DNA of 64,000 nucleotides, taken from Megascapheus bottae. Lineage: Eukaryota > Chordata > Mammalia > Rodentia > Geomyidae. The stretch is from contig JANJXV010000004.1 in the NCBI GenBank assembly GCA_024803745.1, forward strand, positions 48,687,358 to 48,751,357, in the 5' to 3' direction. Shown here one piece after another: positions 20,721 to 31,964 of this stretch (positions within the stretch are counted from its first letter, which is position 1; each line of letters opens with the position of its first letter). The notes below the pieces were generated by a model. It saw only the letters and a program-made list of their open reading frames with translations, did not search any database and was not told the DNA's origin. Position numbers and translations under genes: made by a program.

Positions 20721-21567
20721 CAAAGTCACTTTGTACCTAGCAAAGAAACTCTTCTTTCTAGTTACCACCCCAAAAACCTTTTCTGTTTCTCCACCAAAGC
20801 AAAAAGAAATTTAGGAAACCTTTCACACTATCTATAAATATCATGAGTCTCTGGGGACTGAACTTCAGGTTCTTTTACAGCCTAAATGTGTATAATAGCA
20901 AATTTTTATCTTAAAATAGCTTTTCTCATAGATGGGAAATGGTGGGTTTTTTCTTTATTTTCCAGCACATAACTTCAAGTAGAGACAATAGTCATATCTA
21001 CATAATAAGAATAAAAATGGATAATTTTAAAAATCAGAGACCATTACAGGATTCAAAGAAAAAAATCATTCAAACAAAGTTATGAAATGGATAAAGGAGG
21101 AGTTCAAAGACAAATTCCAAGTATCCTGACAGAAAGAGCAAGATAAAATCATGTGAACATAATAAAGATAACCTAAAGAACAAATCCAATGAATCAATGG
21201 AGATCAGAAGATGTCTGTTAATAATCAGAGCAAGATCCAAGCTTAATGGCAGCACAGAGACCTTCTGTGGACTAAAATGCATTACTTGATTCCTGTCAAC
21301 ACTGCTGAAGTTTAATGAATATCTGTGAGTTTTGGTCTGGTGATCCTCATGACAAAGTATTAGAACTACATAGAAAGAACACAGGATGATGAAGAACCAC
21401 AGGAATGATGGGATGGATGCAAGGAACTTGTGCCTCATCAGTTTTGGGAAAATTGCAGCAATAACATCTATGTGATTTCACAAGGAATTTCAGAAGTATA
21501 AAAATCCAGTCCCTCCATTGCTATTAAATCTCTCATTTGTGTCCATTGACACCTTTCTATCCATTCC
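20721..21567. other. Unassigned DNA with a 122-codon minus-strand frame
   Basis: The minus frame 21070-21438 is open for 122 codons and rich in Leu, Phe and Ser, as the antisense of A/G-rich DNA often is. The plus strand reads in phrases like 'ataaaggaggagttcaaaga' with many stops, and could be a decayed L1 ORF1 or 5' UTR. I do not call a gene. Confidence 0.35.
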
Positions 21568-21768
21568 TTTTTTGTGCGTGTGCCAGTCCTGGGCTTGAGC
21601 TCAGGGACTGAGCACTACCCTTGGTCTTTCTCAAGGCTAGAGCTCTACCACTTAAGCCTCAGCACCACTTCCAGCTTTTTTCTATGTATGTGGTGCTGAG
21701 GAATCAAACCCCGGGTCATTGTACATGCTAGACAAGCACTCTACCACTAGTCTAAACTCCCAGCACCC
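21568..21768 (-). mobile_element. IDL-Geo dimeric SINE
   Basis: Both monomers are complete in reverse, with a tail 'ttttttgtgcgtgt' at the left. IDL box B has an extra C ('gaatcaaaccccgggtc' in reverse). Confidence 0.92.
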
Positions 21769-21959
21769 CTTGCTTTCTTATACTACTGAAATAAGTAGCA
21801 CCAGCAGGACAAAACCATGAGATATGTACTCAATAAAATACGGGTAAGTATGGACGCAGAAACACTATAAAACCTTAAGACAGAGAGGGATACAGTCCAT
21901 ACTAAAAATGATTTAATAATTAAAGAGTACTTGATAATTTTAAGAGACTTATTTGCCCC

Positions 21960-22900
21960 TAAGTGATTTATGGAGCAAAACTAAATCCCAATCAAATACA
22001 TGCCGGCTCACTTCTATTGAAATGGATCTAGGGATTTAAATTATATGCAATAAAAATATCTAATGTAATAAAAACAATTGTGAAAAAGAACATGCTTGGA
22101 AAACTTATACCTTCCAATTTACAGACATATTTGAAAGCTACAATAATCAGGGTTTTAGTGTATAGCCTTGAATACAAACCCATATGCCAATGGAAATAAA
22201 CAGAAGCTCAAAAATAGAAACAAATTGGATGGTGAATTGATTTTCAACAGAAGTATGAAGGTAATTTGGTAGAAAAAATATTTCATTTAAAGGAAAAAAG
22301 TTATAGAAACAACTTGAAATCAGATCCATGTAGAAAATGTTCTGATCATTACCTAGTATTACATATGTTAACAGAAATAGATTACAGATATAAACATGAA
22401 AATTTAAGCTATAAAACTTCTAGGACAAAGTGTTCATAAAGTTGAGGCAATTCTTACATACCATAGTTTAAATGTCACAAGAAAACTTTTGGCCCTCCAA
22501 GAATCATTAAGAAAATGAGAAGTGAATCCATATTGTGCAAATCTCTTATCTTGCTCTCTCCACACATACACACATTCACATAAATACATACATACGCAAA
22601 TAGTCAGAGGACTTTTATTAGGGAATTTAAATGAATATTCATAATTAGTAACCAGAGGCAATCAAATTTTAATAGAAAAAAGCATATACTATTATCTGTG
22701 AAGTACCTTAAAATTTTAAATCTAGTAATTACTAAGGAAATAGAATAATAACGGGTAATCACTATATACTGTCAGAACTGCTAAAAACCAAAGACTGACA
22801 ATACAAAATAACTTTGGCCAGGTGGAAAAACTCTCATTAGTCATTGATTTGGAAAGTAGTTTGACAACTTGTTACAACATTGAACTCAGGCTTTTTACAC
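21960..22900 (+). mobile_element. Old L1 ORF2, about 0.9 kb
   Basis: The order 'aaacaattgtgaaaaagaac', 'gaaagctacaataatcaggg', 'gaattgattttcaacagaag', 'gctataaaacttctagga' and 'ggaaagtagtttgacaac' follows L1 ORF2. It is full of stops and indels. The boundary on the left could lie further upstream. Confidence 0.65.
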
Positions 22901-23943
22901 TATTATTGTGGATCAAAATTCAGTTCATACTCAGAATGCAAAGTGGACTGGATATACAGCTGTGGCAGATATAATCATTTCAGAGAGAATGAACTCTTAC
23001 TAGAGCAATGGAGGCCTCTATTCCAGTTTTGGAAAGAGATAGTCAATGCACACAAGCATAATATTTTTGGTAAATAATACACAGACTAGAGTTATTGATA
23101 GGAAAAGATTGTTTTACACATACAATTTATTAGAAAATTCTATAGTAATTGTTTCCTATATAAAGTATGTTGCCTATATAAATAAATTCTTGGAAAGGAA
23201 GCTTTAGGCTTGACCTCTTATTTTCAAAGTTTCAGAGAATTAATTCTCATTATTTATTATTAGGAGACCTGTTTGTGGTAGATCGATTGTGTTTGTTTTT
23301 CTGTAAACAAGTAGATGTAAGAAACAAGGCTAAAAGCATCAAAGCCTAATTTAGCCTATGTTCAGGGTACTCTGTATTATACCTACGTTAGCATACTCAA
23401 ACTTACCTGCATGTGTAATTACCCCAAAAATGCCTGCACCTGGATCACATACAGTTTTAATCCATTTTAACTGTCCAAGAAATAGAGATTTTCCCCATGA
23501 TTCCTATCATCCAATGTAGATAGATGACTTGAGTAATGTAGCATCCTTGAATGATGAAACCATCTGTAGTAACCTGACAGAAATCCATAAATTTCATGGC
23601 AGCAGGCTTCACATATATAAACCCAGTGGTAGAGGAAAACCACCTTAGTGAGACTTGCTATTCAAATCACCACTATACAGAGTTTTATCTAGACATTTCC
23701 TATAGGTTTGAGGATTTGTTTACTTGGAGGAAGAAAACTGTCATGCCAATGAAAATGCTCCTTGGGCATGAATCTAATCCATATCTTTATTCAGTATAAA
23801 TTTGTCTGAATCCACTTAAGGAATCAGAAATATCATGGAATATTCATTCATTGTGATTGCAAATTTAAATGTTTTATTAAAGTTGTTCAATAGAAAGTAT
23901 TTAAAGGTTTAAGGTAGGTGTTTTGTTTTGCGAAATTACTGCT
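22901..23943. other. Unassigned DNA
   Basis: No repeat is recognisable. The 67-codon frame at 23596-23799 begins with ATG after 'aaatttc', but it has no domain, no splice context I can support and no family resemblance. Confidence 0.4.
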
Positions 23944-24100
23944 TCCTTTATTTTCTTTTCTTTTTATTTATTTTTTATGGTCAGGGTAATGTATAGAGGG
24001 CTTACTGTTACATTTGCCAGGTAGTAGGTGTATTACTTCTCACACATTGATACTCCTCATATTTTTGTCCCCACCCCCTCCAATGATCTTGTTTTTCCCC
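23944..24100 (-). mobile_element. L1 3' UTR end, lineage A (3' half of an inverted L1)
   Basis: Reverse 3' end 'ggtcagggtaatgtatagag' with a T/A-rich tail to the left, up to the polypurine tract (here 'ccccaccccctcc'). It joins the next piece head to head at about 24100. Confidence 0.85.
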
Positions 24101-24200
24101 CATGAGACTAAATGAAAAGATCTCTAGGATATGGAAACAAGAGCATTATCCTGTGTAATTGTTTTTCTTAATGTACTATGTTATTTCTCTACTCTTTTTT
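24101..24200 (+). mobile_element. L1 3' UTR, inverted 5' half
   Basis: 'tctctaggatatggaaacaa' and 'gttatttctctact' are the segment that lies just upstream of the polypurine tract in intact copies (compare 62780-62875), here in opposite orientation to 23944-24100. Confidence 0.85.
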
Positions 24201-24417
24201 ATTTTTACCAAATTTTATTCAAATAAGTCTTCTCAATTATTGTAGAAAAATTCCACTAACCACATATGTTCTGTGACTTACAGAAACAAAATCTGATTTG
24301 TGTTTTGATCTCTGCTTTTCTGTGACTTAGACACAGACTGCTATGATCACAAAACACTTGAGGAAATTCCTTCTGCATATATGTTTAGGCCTTATTTGGT
24401 TTGCCAATGTCTCTTCT
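24201..24417. other. About 215-bp stretch interrupting the L1
   Basis: This DNA has no counterpart in the other L1 copies of the window. Similar 'ctct-ctctttttt' phrases at both ends hint at an insertion with target duplication, but I recognise no element. Confidence 0.4.
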
Positions 24418-24521
24418 CTTTTTTTGTCCTTTGGTTAATCTCATATTATTACTGTATCTGACTTTGCTACCTGGTATATTGTATATATGTTTGTTTATTT
24501 GTTTATTTGAAATAGGAAAGC
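24418..24521 (+). mobile_element. L1 3' UTR, inverted 5' half, continuation
   Basis: 'gtcctttggttaatctcat' and 'tggtatattgtatatatg' match 62880-62960. The outer flanks 'gaaattactgctt' (23932 on) and 'caaattaccactt' (24524 on) could be a decayed TSD of the whole inverted element. Confidence 0.8.
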
Positions 24522-24529
24522 AAATTACC

Positions 24530-26512
24530 ACTTTCTAAGTAAGTAACTGCTTATATAAGAACCTCATATTACTGTATTTGGAAATAGGATCTTTAACTAC
24601 ATGAATTATTGTTTTCCCAATATTATAAATCCAAGAAAAATTTACATTTAATTCAGAAAATTAGTCTTAGTTTTTGATTTTCTAGTCTTGAATTCTCTAC
24701 CCAGTGTGTTTTCAGAATTGATTTGCAGGAGTAAAAAAAAATTCTCCAGGTGACTTTTATCCAAAGTAATTGAGATTAGTTCCTAGAGATCACCATGTTT
24801 GTAATTATGAGTTTGTAACATGTGTTTAACCTATTTTCAGCCTAGCAACAAACTGAAATTATTTGGAAATAACTGTGAAAGCAATCCAAAATTTAAATGT
24901 CATTTCTGGCCACTGATTTCCTACTGTGGTTAACTAATACAGCTTCTGGTTTCTTATTTGAAATCTTTCTACTTCATGAGTTTTTATACCCACACATTTG
25001 ATATAATATTATTATCTAAAGAAATCAAACCAAAGGATTTTTAGAAGTATTAGATTTAAAAAATAATATTAATTCTCAAAATGTTTATATATTTTTAAAA
25101 TTCTGTCATTTAGGCTTTCTCTGGGGCTATATTATCAAAGTGAGAAAATAGGAACATATCAAGATCTGACTCATGGGAAATACTTCAATGAAATTAGTAC
25201 TGTCTTTCCAGCATAAGATAAACAAGGAGAAATTCATTTCAACAGATAACTAAGATTTAAACCAACTTATTTGGTTTTGTATCATGAGAAATAGATACTA
25301 AATAACTTAAGGAACATACTTGCCAAAGGAACAAATGGAACTTGAACAAATAATTTAGGATGTGTTTATCGGATTTCATAAACCTGTAATCAACATGGAG
25401 ACAATTAAAAAAATAATCAGTATGTATCCATTCTTGTTGTCTTGTATCAGTCATATCCTGACTAGCATGGGTATATGTTAGTTTTCATTTGCGATTGCTC
25501 AAAGGAGGTACTGAAAGAGAATCTTGGTCTGTCTGATCACAGTATGTTTCTTGGCATCACTCACTTCACATTAGTAGGGGAAGGTAATCTTGAGGTAATG
25601 AATGATTAAGACATAGAAAGAAAACTGGAGCCATTAATGTCTAAATAACATGAAATCAGGGCATTTTTTTCTATTGTACCATCTAAATCCATTCATCCTA
25701 CTTAGTCCATTAGCTTTCAATTTTTTGAAAGCTACTAAGTAACAATGTGACAATGTATATTCATCTTTCGCCTTTATATACATGCTATTGATACATGATG
25801 GTTTTCTCCTTAAAATGGTCATATTACCCAAGAGGAAGGAGGCTACTTCTTCGGTCTCATAGAAAATGCAGAACAATGACTGAAATGTGAAGGCATATAT
25901 CAATCTTGATTCCATAATCAATTGTTATTTGAATTGAATCATACCTTTGAAAAATACCAGTGCCATTTTATTCTAGTATTTCATTTAATTAGGTAGTGCA
26001 TGGATGCATTGCTTATTTGACATCATTATATTTGATTTTTTCAGAAGCATGAGTAAAATGATGATTCCAGAGAAATACATCCTACATATGTTGCCGAATC
26101 ATGAGAAAAAATCATATATTATTCTTGAGTTAATTCTTTAATATATGTATTGTACAAAGTGAGGATTCACTCTGAAGTTAATATGCCTTTCTATTATTTT
26201 CATGTACAAAGAAATAATTCTGTGCTCAATTGTATTGAATGATACAATGCAATATGAACATGTTTCTTACACAGTTACCACTTTTATGTTTGCTTTGTAG
26301 AATTAACTGTCATTCAATTTCTGGCTTGTCTAAAGTTGAATAATAAGTGTGAGGCATGTATGAAAATCTGGCTGCATAAAGGGAGAGGTCTTTTGCTTAC
26401 TGCTCCACTGACTGATGTTTTGTTTTATGCTGCTAAAACTGGGAAGAATTTCATAGTCAGTGACTTTGTAAAAAGTATTAGAACTTCATGATACACAAAA
26501 TTGTTGCTGGTA
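24530..26512. other. Unassigned AT-rich DNA
   Basis: Nearly 2 kb without a SINE, L1 or microsatellite I can name. The 95-codon minus frame at 25634-25921 shows no domain. Confidence 0.45.
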
Positions 26513-26526
26513 GAAAACTAACTTTT

Positions 26527-26636
26527 GAGGGGGGAGGGGGTTGTTCATGGAGCTTGAATTCTGGGCCTGGGTATTGTCCCTGAGCTATTCAGCTCAAGGC
26601 TACTGACCTACCCCTTGAGCAACAGCACCACTTATG
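26527..26636 (-). mobile_element. Geo monomer alone, with TSD and G/C-rich tail
   Basis: Only Geo is present ('gcttgaattctgggcctggg', 'gagcaacagcaccac' in reverse). The TSD 'gaaaactaactttt' (26513-26526) / 'gaaaattaactttt' (26637-26650) has one mismatch. The 3' side on the element strand is C-rich ('ccccctcccccctc') instead of A-rich. Confidence 0.88.
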
Positions 26637-26791
26637 GAAAATTAACTTTTTGATTACTAATCAGAGTTCTTCTATTGTCTGAATGTTAAATTATATTTTT
26701 TTCTTTTTTATTGTGACTATGAATGTCAATGTCAGTAAACATAACAGAGATTGGGAAAGCAGGAGATGAAGAAAACAATCTCCTCTCAGAA

Positions 26792-26836
<45 letters not shown>
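26792..26836. repeat. (TG)n microsatellite
   Basis: About 21 TG units, not attached to a SINE. Confidence 0.96.
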
Positions 26837-26839
<3 letters not shown>

Positions 26840-27006
26840 TTTACATATCTCAAAACTAAAAGAAATGAAAAAATGTTTTTGGCTTATTGTGAATAGCTGA
26901 CAATATTAGAAAGACAGAATACAGCCTATCAAATTCAGTTAAATTCTGAAGCTACAGGTTCACTTGTGCTTACTTACATGGAGTTTTATGTAAAAGTGAT
27001 GTTTTT

Positions 27007-27215
27007 TTTAAAGTTTTTTTTTTTGGCCAGTTGTGGGGCTTGAACTCAGGGCCTGAGCACTGTCCTTGGACATTTCTCAAGGCTAAAGCTCTACCACTTG
27101 AGCCACAGCACCACTTCCAGCTTTTTTTTCTATGTATGTGGTACCAAGGAATCAAACCCGGGTCTTCGTGCATGCTAGGCAAGCACTTTACCACTAGGCC
27201 AAACTCCCGCCCTAT
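27007..27215 (-). mobile_element. IDL-Geo SINE, perfect TSD
   Basis: Full IDL and Geo in reverse with a T10-plus tail. The 13-bp TSD 'aagtgatgttttt' is perfect (26994-27006, 27216-27228). Both Pol III-type boxes of IDL are intact; it is one of the least diverged copies. Confidence 0.95.
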
Positions 27216-27228
27216 AAGTGATGTTTTT

Positions 27229-27833
27229 AAGGCAGTATTGGAACTTTCAAATTAGCTGATGAAATAGAAGCAAAGCTTCCATTTCAACAAAGAATTTTAA
27301 GCTGTGTTGAACATTAGGAATTTTCCCCTATGTTTAGATACTGCCTTTCAAGTTAATCAAAGTTCTTGGCTGGAAGATTTAAAATGTTTATAGTAGATTT
27401 TCATTCTTACTAGTAACATGTCCTAGTATCCTTAGATAAGGAGAGACATACAGTTTTCATAGCTTATAGATGAGAAAACTATATACTAAAAAGTAGAAAC
27501 ATCAATATTAACTATAGACACTGCTGACATTATAATTGAAACTGAGTGAATTCTGCAAAACAAAATTCACATGTGAGTAAAAAGAAGCACACGAGACGAT
27601 TGCAGTAGTTTGCAGAGTTAACAACACACAAAAAAAGAGTCTAATTGAAATTGTATGGGCAGGGGAAAAAAAGTGGATTACAGACTCATCTCCATTACTA
27701 GTAGAATAAAAATAATATTTTCTGTAATAAATCCACATGCAGAGAACTATTGAGAGTAGGATTATGGGATCAAGTTTGGTATCTGCTAGCGATTTAGTAT
27801 TTTCCTAATTGTTTGTCAAGAGATGCACTTGAG
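27229..27833. other. Unassigned DNA
   Basis: No repeat or gene recognised. The minus frame 27508-27738 has no domain. Confidence 0.45.
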
Positions 27834-28005
27834 AGTCCCGGGCCTGACCTAGTGTGAGAGTGCTTGCCTGGTATGCACAAAGCCCTGGGTTCAGTTCCTT
27901 GGTACAGAAAATTTTGGAAGTGGTGCTATTGTTCAAGTGGTACTCTACCATTTGAGAAAGCCCAATGGACAGTGCACAACCCCTGAGTTCCAGCCCCAGG
28001 ACAGG
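27834..28005 (+). mobile_element. IDL-Geo SINE, diverged
   Basis: IDL 'gggcctgacctagtgtgaga' and 'gggttcagttcc' are present; linker and Geo start are shortened ('gtacagaaaattttggaagt'). Geo reads 'ttgttcaagtggtactc'. It leads into the purine tract. Confidence 0.88.
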
Positions 28006-28150
28006 TGACGGGGGAAGGGGAGGGGGGACAGGGAGAGGGTGAAGGAGAGGCTAGAGGGTGGGAGAAGGGAGAGAGGAAGAGGGAGAGCAAGAGGAGAGAG
28101 AGGGAGAGGGCTAGGGCAGCAAAGAAAAGGGAGGGAAGGAGAGAGAGAAG
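28006..28150 (+). repeat. Long G/A polypurine tract at SINE 3' end
   Basis: About 145 bp almost without pyrimidines (gggga, gggaga, gaga blocks) follow the Geo 3' end. The tract is able in principle to form triplex or G-rich structures. The open frames on its complement (Pro/Ser/Leu-rich) are artefacts. Confidence 0.93.
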
Positions 28151-28169
28151 TTTGAGATGGGAAAAGGAG

Positions 28170-28373
28170 CAATAACTCATAACACTAAGAAGGTCGTTGG
28201 TTAAGATATACAGGAAAATGGAAGAAAGCAACGTTAAGGGAAATGTGGGACCATGGTGAACAAATGCAGCACTGACACTCACTAGACACTATGTAGAAAA
28301 TGAAGTATACAGCTTGTGTGTGGGGTGGGGGAAACTGGGAGAAAACGCAGGAAGAAGTGACACTGTTCAAAAA
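28170..28373 (+). mobile_element. L1 3' UTR, lineage B, first part
   Basis: 'gcagcactgacactcactagacac' (in pieces) and 'gtggggtgggggaaactggg' match the reverse of 62-337 and 46075-46338. It is split by the IDL-Geo at 28387. Confidence 0.75.
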
Positions 28374-28386
28374 GAAATGTATTCAT

Positions 28387-28586
28387 GGGGCTGGGAGTGT
28401 AGCCTAGTGGTAGAATGCTCGCCTAGCATGCGTGAAGCTCTAGGCTCCATTCCTCGGTACTACACACACAGAAAAAGCCGGAAGTGGCGATATGGCTCAA
28501 CTGGAAGAGTGCTAGCCTTGAGAAGGCTCAAGGACAATGCCCAGGACCTGAGTTCAAGCCCCAGGACTGGCAAATAAAAAAGAAAA
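28387..28586 (+). mobile_element. IDL-Geo inserted in L1 3' UTR
   Basis: Complete dimer. IDL box A 'tagcctagtggtagaat'; its box B is altered ('aggctccattcc'). The TSD 'gaaatgtattcat' (28374-28386) / 'gaagtgtactcat' (28588-28600) has two mismatches. Confidence 0.94.
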
Positions 28587-28660
28587 GGAAGTGTACTCAT
28601 TACCTGACTTAGGTAACTATAATTTCTCTTTATATTACTTTTACAATGACAACACAAAAG
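28587..28660 (+). mobile_element. L1 3' UTR, lineage B, 3' end
   Basis: 'tactcattacctgacttagg' to 'acttttacaatga' is the terminal part interrupted by the SINE. Confidence 0.75.
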
Positions 28661-29413
28661 GAAAAAAGAAAAAAGTTAATAAATACCAGTGAACACCAGA
28701 TTAAAATTATCAATTTATTAAAGAAACTACTCCACTCTGACAACAAAAAAAGATAACTAGTACCAAGACACATGGTATAAGATGCAAACCCTTTCATGTA
28801 CTCCTTGTCATATACTTCGTAAAAATCTAAAAAGAAAAAAAAAACTATAAAATTTCAGCACATAAAATTTCAGGAAAAACCTAAGCGATAAAAAAAGCAG
28901 CTGTTGAATAGAACATTTATTACGAATGTTTATAAATAACTTTATTAAAAACCTTTTAAATAAATTCTATTGAATGGAGAAAAATTTTAAATGTTTCTGC
29001 AGATTAAACAGCACTGAAGGTAGAAATTAAATTCCAATGAAAACTACTTAAGTGCCAGCAGGTAGGAAATGGAATTTCAACTTAGAAAAGAAATTAAAGC
29101 AAAGGAAGTGCATTTCTGTAAGAGACAAATAAATTACAGGATACATATAAGAGCACATAAGAGGCCCAGAATCCAATAGGAATCACAGAATAGAAGTTAC
29201 AAGAGTCGAGAAAAACATAATTTTGATAAAGATTGATTTAGTCTCACAAAATAGTAGGTTGATTTGAAACCCTTTTGTACTAATAGACTATAGTAAAAAT
29301 AAATTAATTTTTAAATGTCAAAAAATTCAACTTGCAAAGAACCATAGCAGACAGGAAACACAAGTGTCTGAGAAACTTGTGAAGACAATCAGATCAAAAC
29401 AATGCTTTTAAGA
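28661..29413. other. Unassigned AT-rich DNA
   Basis: Nothing recognisable. Confidence 0.45.

Positions 29414-29457
<44 letters not shown>
29414..29457. repeat. (CA)n microsatellite
   Basis: About 22 CA units. Confidence 0.96.
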
Positions 29458-29459
<2 letters not shown>

Positions 29460-29668
29460 GCACTGAAGTATTTTGGAGAAAATCAGTAGAGTCTGAATAT
29501 ATTGAAATTTAATAAAGTTAATCAAGCTGATTTCAACATTAAAATTATGGCAAATATTGTTAAGCATTAAAGATCAAACTGCATTCTCTCTCAGAGGAAA
29601 ATCAATGTATGAGGCATAGAGAAGACATGTACATGGATAAGGAAATGTGAATTAAGACTAAAACTTGA

Positions 29669-29835
29669 AATTGGATAGGGAACGGGGGAAAACAAGATGA
29701 GGGATGGGGGTGGGAGGAGGCGAAATGGGGACCAAGACATGTTAAAGGATATCAATGTATGGGAATTAATGCACCATCTGTCTGGTAAATATCATGTAAC
29801 CCTTCCATTAATTACAATAAAAAATATATGAAAAA
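29669..29835 (+). mobile_element. Young, very short L1 3' end with perfect TSD
   Basis: Only about 167 bp: 'gggggaaaacaagatgaggg', the G-rich tract, and 'caatgtatgggaattaatgc' to 'ttacaataaaaaatatatg' plus A7. The 15-bp TSD 'aagactaaaacttga' is perfect (29654-29668, 29836-29850). Close match to 62960-63120. Confidence 0.96.
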
Positions 29836-30150
29836 AAGACTAAAACTTGAGTCATAAGAGGCAAATTAAGAGAAGCTTCTTGTAGAAAGACATGAACCTC
29901 TTATTAAAAGTGATCTTCATAGTTGATAAAAGTCTGGAAATGATTCTTGTTCAGGCGGTCCTTCGCTCAGTCACTACACTGTAAGGGTGTTATATTAGGA
30001 ACCATCTTCTGGACCTTATTCAGTGAAAGTGAGTGACACAATGGCTTGAAGTTGGGGTAGAAACAATCTAAATCCCTTACCTTTCAATAAAGGCTATTCT
30101 TTTCTGGTTTTAAATATTTTTAAGAGTTTTGGCCTATATCCTCTCATCTT

Positions 30151-30234
30151 TCTTTCTCTTCTTCTCTTTCTTTCTTTCTTTCTTTCTCTCTTTCTTTCTT
30201 TCTCTCTTTCTTTCTTTCTCTCTTTCTTTCTTTT
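30151..30234. repeat. (TTTC)n forming a SINE tail
   Basis: TTTC/TTTCTC units lie between the TSD copy and the SINE 3' end ((GAAA)n in SINE orientation). Confidence 0.95.
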
Positions 30235-30420
30235 GCCAGTCCTGAGGTTTGAGCTCAGGTCTTGGACACTGTCCTTGAGCCTTTTCAAGGCTAGCACCCT
30301 GCCATTTGAGCCACAGCACCACTTTCAGCTTTTTCTGTATATGTGGTACCAAGAAAGGTAACCAAGGGCTTTGCACATGCAAGGCCAGTACTCTACCACT
30401 AGACAACACTCCCACTCCCA
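30235..30420 (-). mobile_element. IDL-Geo SINE with (GAAA)n tail
   Basis: Reverse Geo and IDL are present; the IDL part is diverged ('gaaaggtaaccaagggcttt' replaces the box-B region). The TSD 'tctcatctt' occurs at 30142-30150 and 30421-30429, enclosing the tetranucleotide array. Confidence 0.92.
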
Positions 30421-30429
30421 TCTCATCTT

Positions 30430-31360
30430 AATTCTATACTCTTATGAATAAAATGTTGAAGAAATGATGACTACTCATAATTAAAGTCAAACAAATAAGA
30501 TTTCTTTAGGTTGTCCAGGCAGACGTGGCTACCTATTCCCTTTAGTAAGGCATAGAAATAATGCATATTACAGAGTAGGCTCTCAAACCAATGCTAACTG
30601 AACAGGGAATTCATTTTCTTTTTCCCAGTCTTCTTCCAAGTCTCTCTAGTTCACTCTTTTCCTTAGGACTAATTGAATGTCTTGACAACCCCTGAAGCAT
30701 CTATGAATAGGAAAGAAATTTTTGTTTTTAGGAGACAAACATTCATTTGAAAGTTTTAAAATCTCATTACACACAGAAGGACAAATTTAGATTTAAGTCT
30801 TACTTTTCTGGAAAGGTTTTTGGACCACACTTTAATACATAGTCTAAAATAGTGCTGGAAGGACTTTAAATTTAAATTGTGTGTAGTTACCCTAAAGACT
30901 AAACAGTGACCTAACACAGGTAAGTCTGTTTAGATGTAAAGTTATTGCAGTATAATTGTATTACAAATTATTATAATTTATCCAAGGCTTTGCATATTTT
31001 GCACACCCTGAGCAAATAGGACTTAAGATTTTCTCTCTTATTTTTAACTGTTTGGTAGCTCATTTCCTAGCTTATTTGTGACAATTTGGTTCTATGTAAG
31101 TACAAATTCAAAAGTATTATTAAGAAGTTACAATGATTCAGATCAATAAATGAAAGTCACATTGAAAAATTGTTGCTGCTGTATTTTTTATTATCCTTCT
31201 CATCAACAACCTAATAAAACTTTATGAGATGTTGAATTTTATTATTCTTAAACACTTTTAAGAACTATTAGTGTTTTATAATGTTCAACACACTTATTCT
31301 GGTCATTAAATAATAATCACTTAGCCAGAAGATTTTCTCCTTAAGAAATTGCTTTTATCA
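30430..31360. other. Unassigned DNA
   Basis: No repeat or gene recognised. Confidence 0.45.
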
Positions 31361-31362
31361 GG

Positions 31363-31440
31363 CTCCACTGGCTCATGTCTATCCCAGAAAGCTGAGATCT
31401 GAGGATCATGATTTGAAGCTGGCACAGGCAAAAAAGAATT
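31363..31440 (+). mobile_element. 7SL-type SINE head fragment
   Basis: 'ccactggctcatgtctatcc' and 'gctgagatctgaggatcatg' are the head; no Geo follows. Confidence 0.65.
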
Positions 31441-31599
31441 ACTTCCAGTCATGTTGTAGAGTGCTAATAAGTTTTGGAACTATTTCTGAAACAGACACAA
31501 ATGAAGGAGCTATAGATACTACGCACCTATGTGTTTCAATGCACCTTTTCCTAATTCCATTCTGTGTCCTATCAAAACTAAAAGGTAGATGTTTTCTGT

Positions 31600-31710
31600 G
31601 AAAACCTGGAGTTGCCATAGCTTATCTGGCCACACTGGGGTTCAAAATCCGTCTGTACTTGCTAGACTGGAGTTGTACCACCTGAGCCATGCTTCCCATT
31701 TTTTGCCTAC
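31600..31710 (-). mobile_element. Degraded Geo-type fragment
   Basis: 'gactggagttgtaccacctgagccatgc' (as two overlapping matches) resembles the reverse of Geo. Confidence 0.45.
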
Positions 31711-31964
31711 AGTTGCTGATGCACTTAAGCCAAAGAGGTACCCCCAATGCTTTTTCTCATCCGTTGTGACTCTTGTAAGTATCACTCCATACTACCCGTA
31801 ATCAGTACAATTCAGAATCCCTCCATATTATTTATTTGCAGAGAAGTTTCACGAAAATATGGAACAATTCTAGCCAGATCATATTTCTGAAATCATTATT
31901 ATAAATAAATTATATTACATATAGAATTGCATATAATATAATTTATAATAAAAGCCAATATTTA

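Noticed and set aside
21070..21438. 122-codon minus-strand frame
   Set aside because: Leu/Phe/Ser-rich antisense of A/G-rich DNA, no domain; not enough to call a gene.
23596..23799. 67-codon frame starting MAAGF
   Set aside because: No domain, no family resemblance and no supported splice sites; chance cannot be excluded.
27926..28282. 118-codon Pro/Ser/Leu-rich minus-strand frame
   Set aside because: Complement of the polypurine SINE tail; low complexity.
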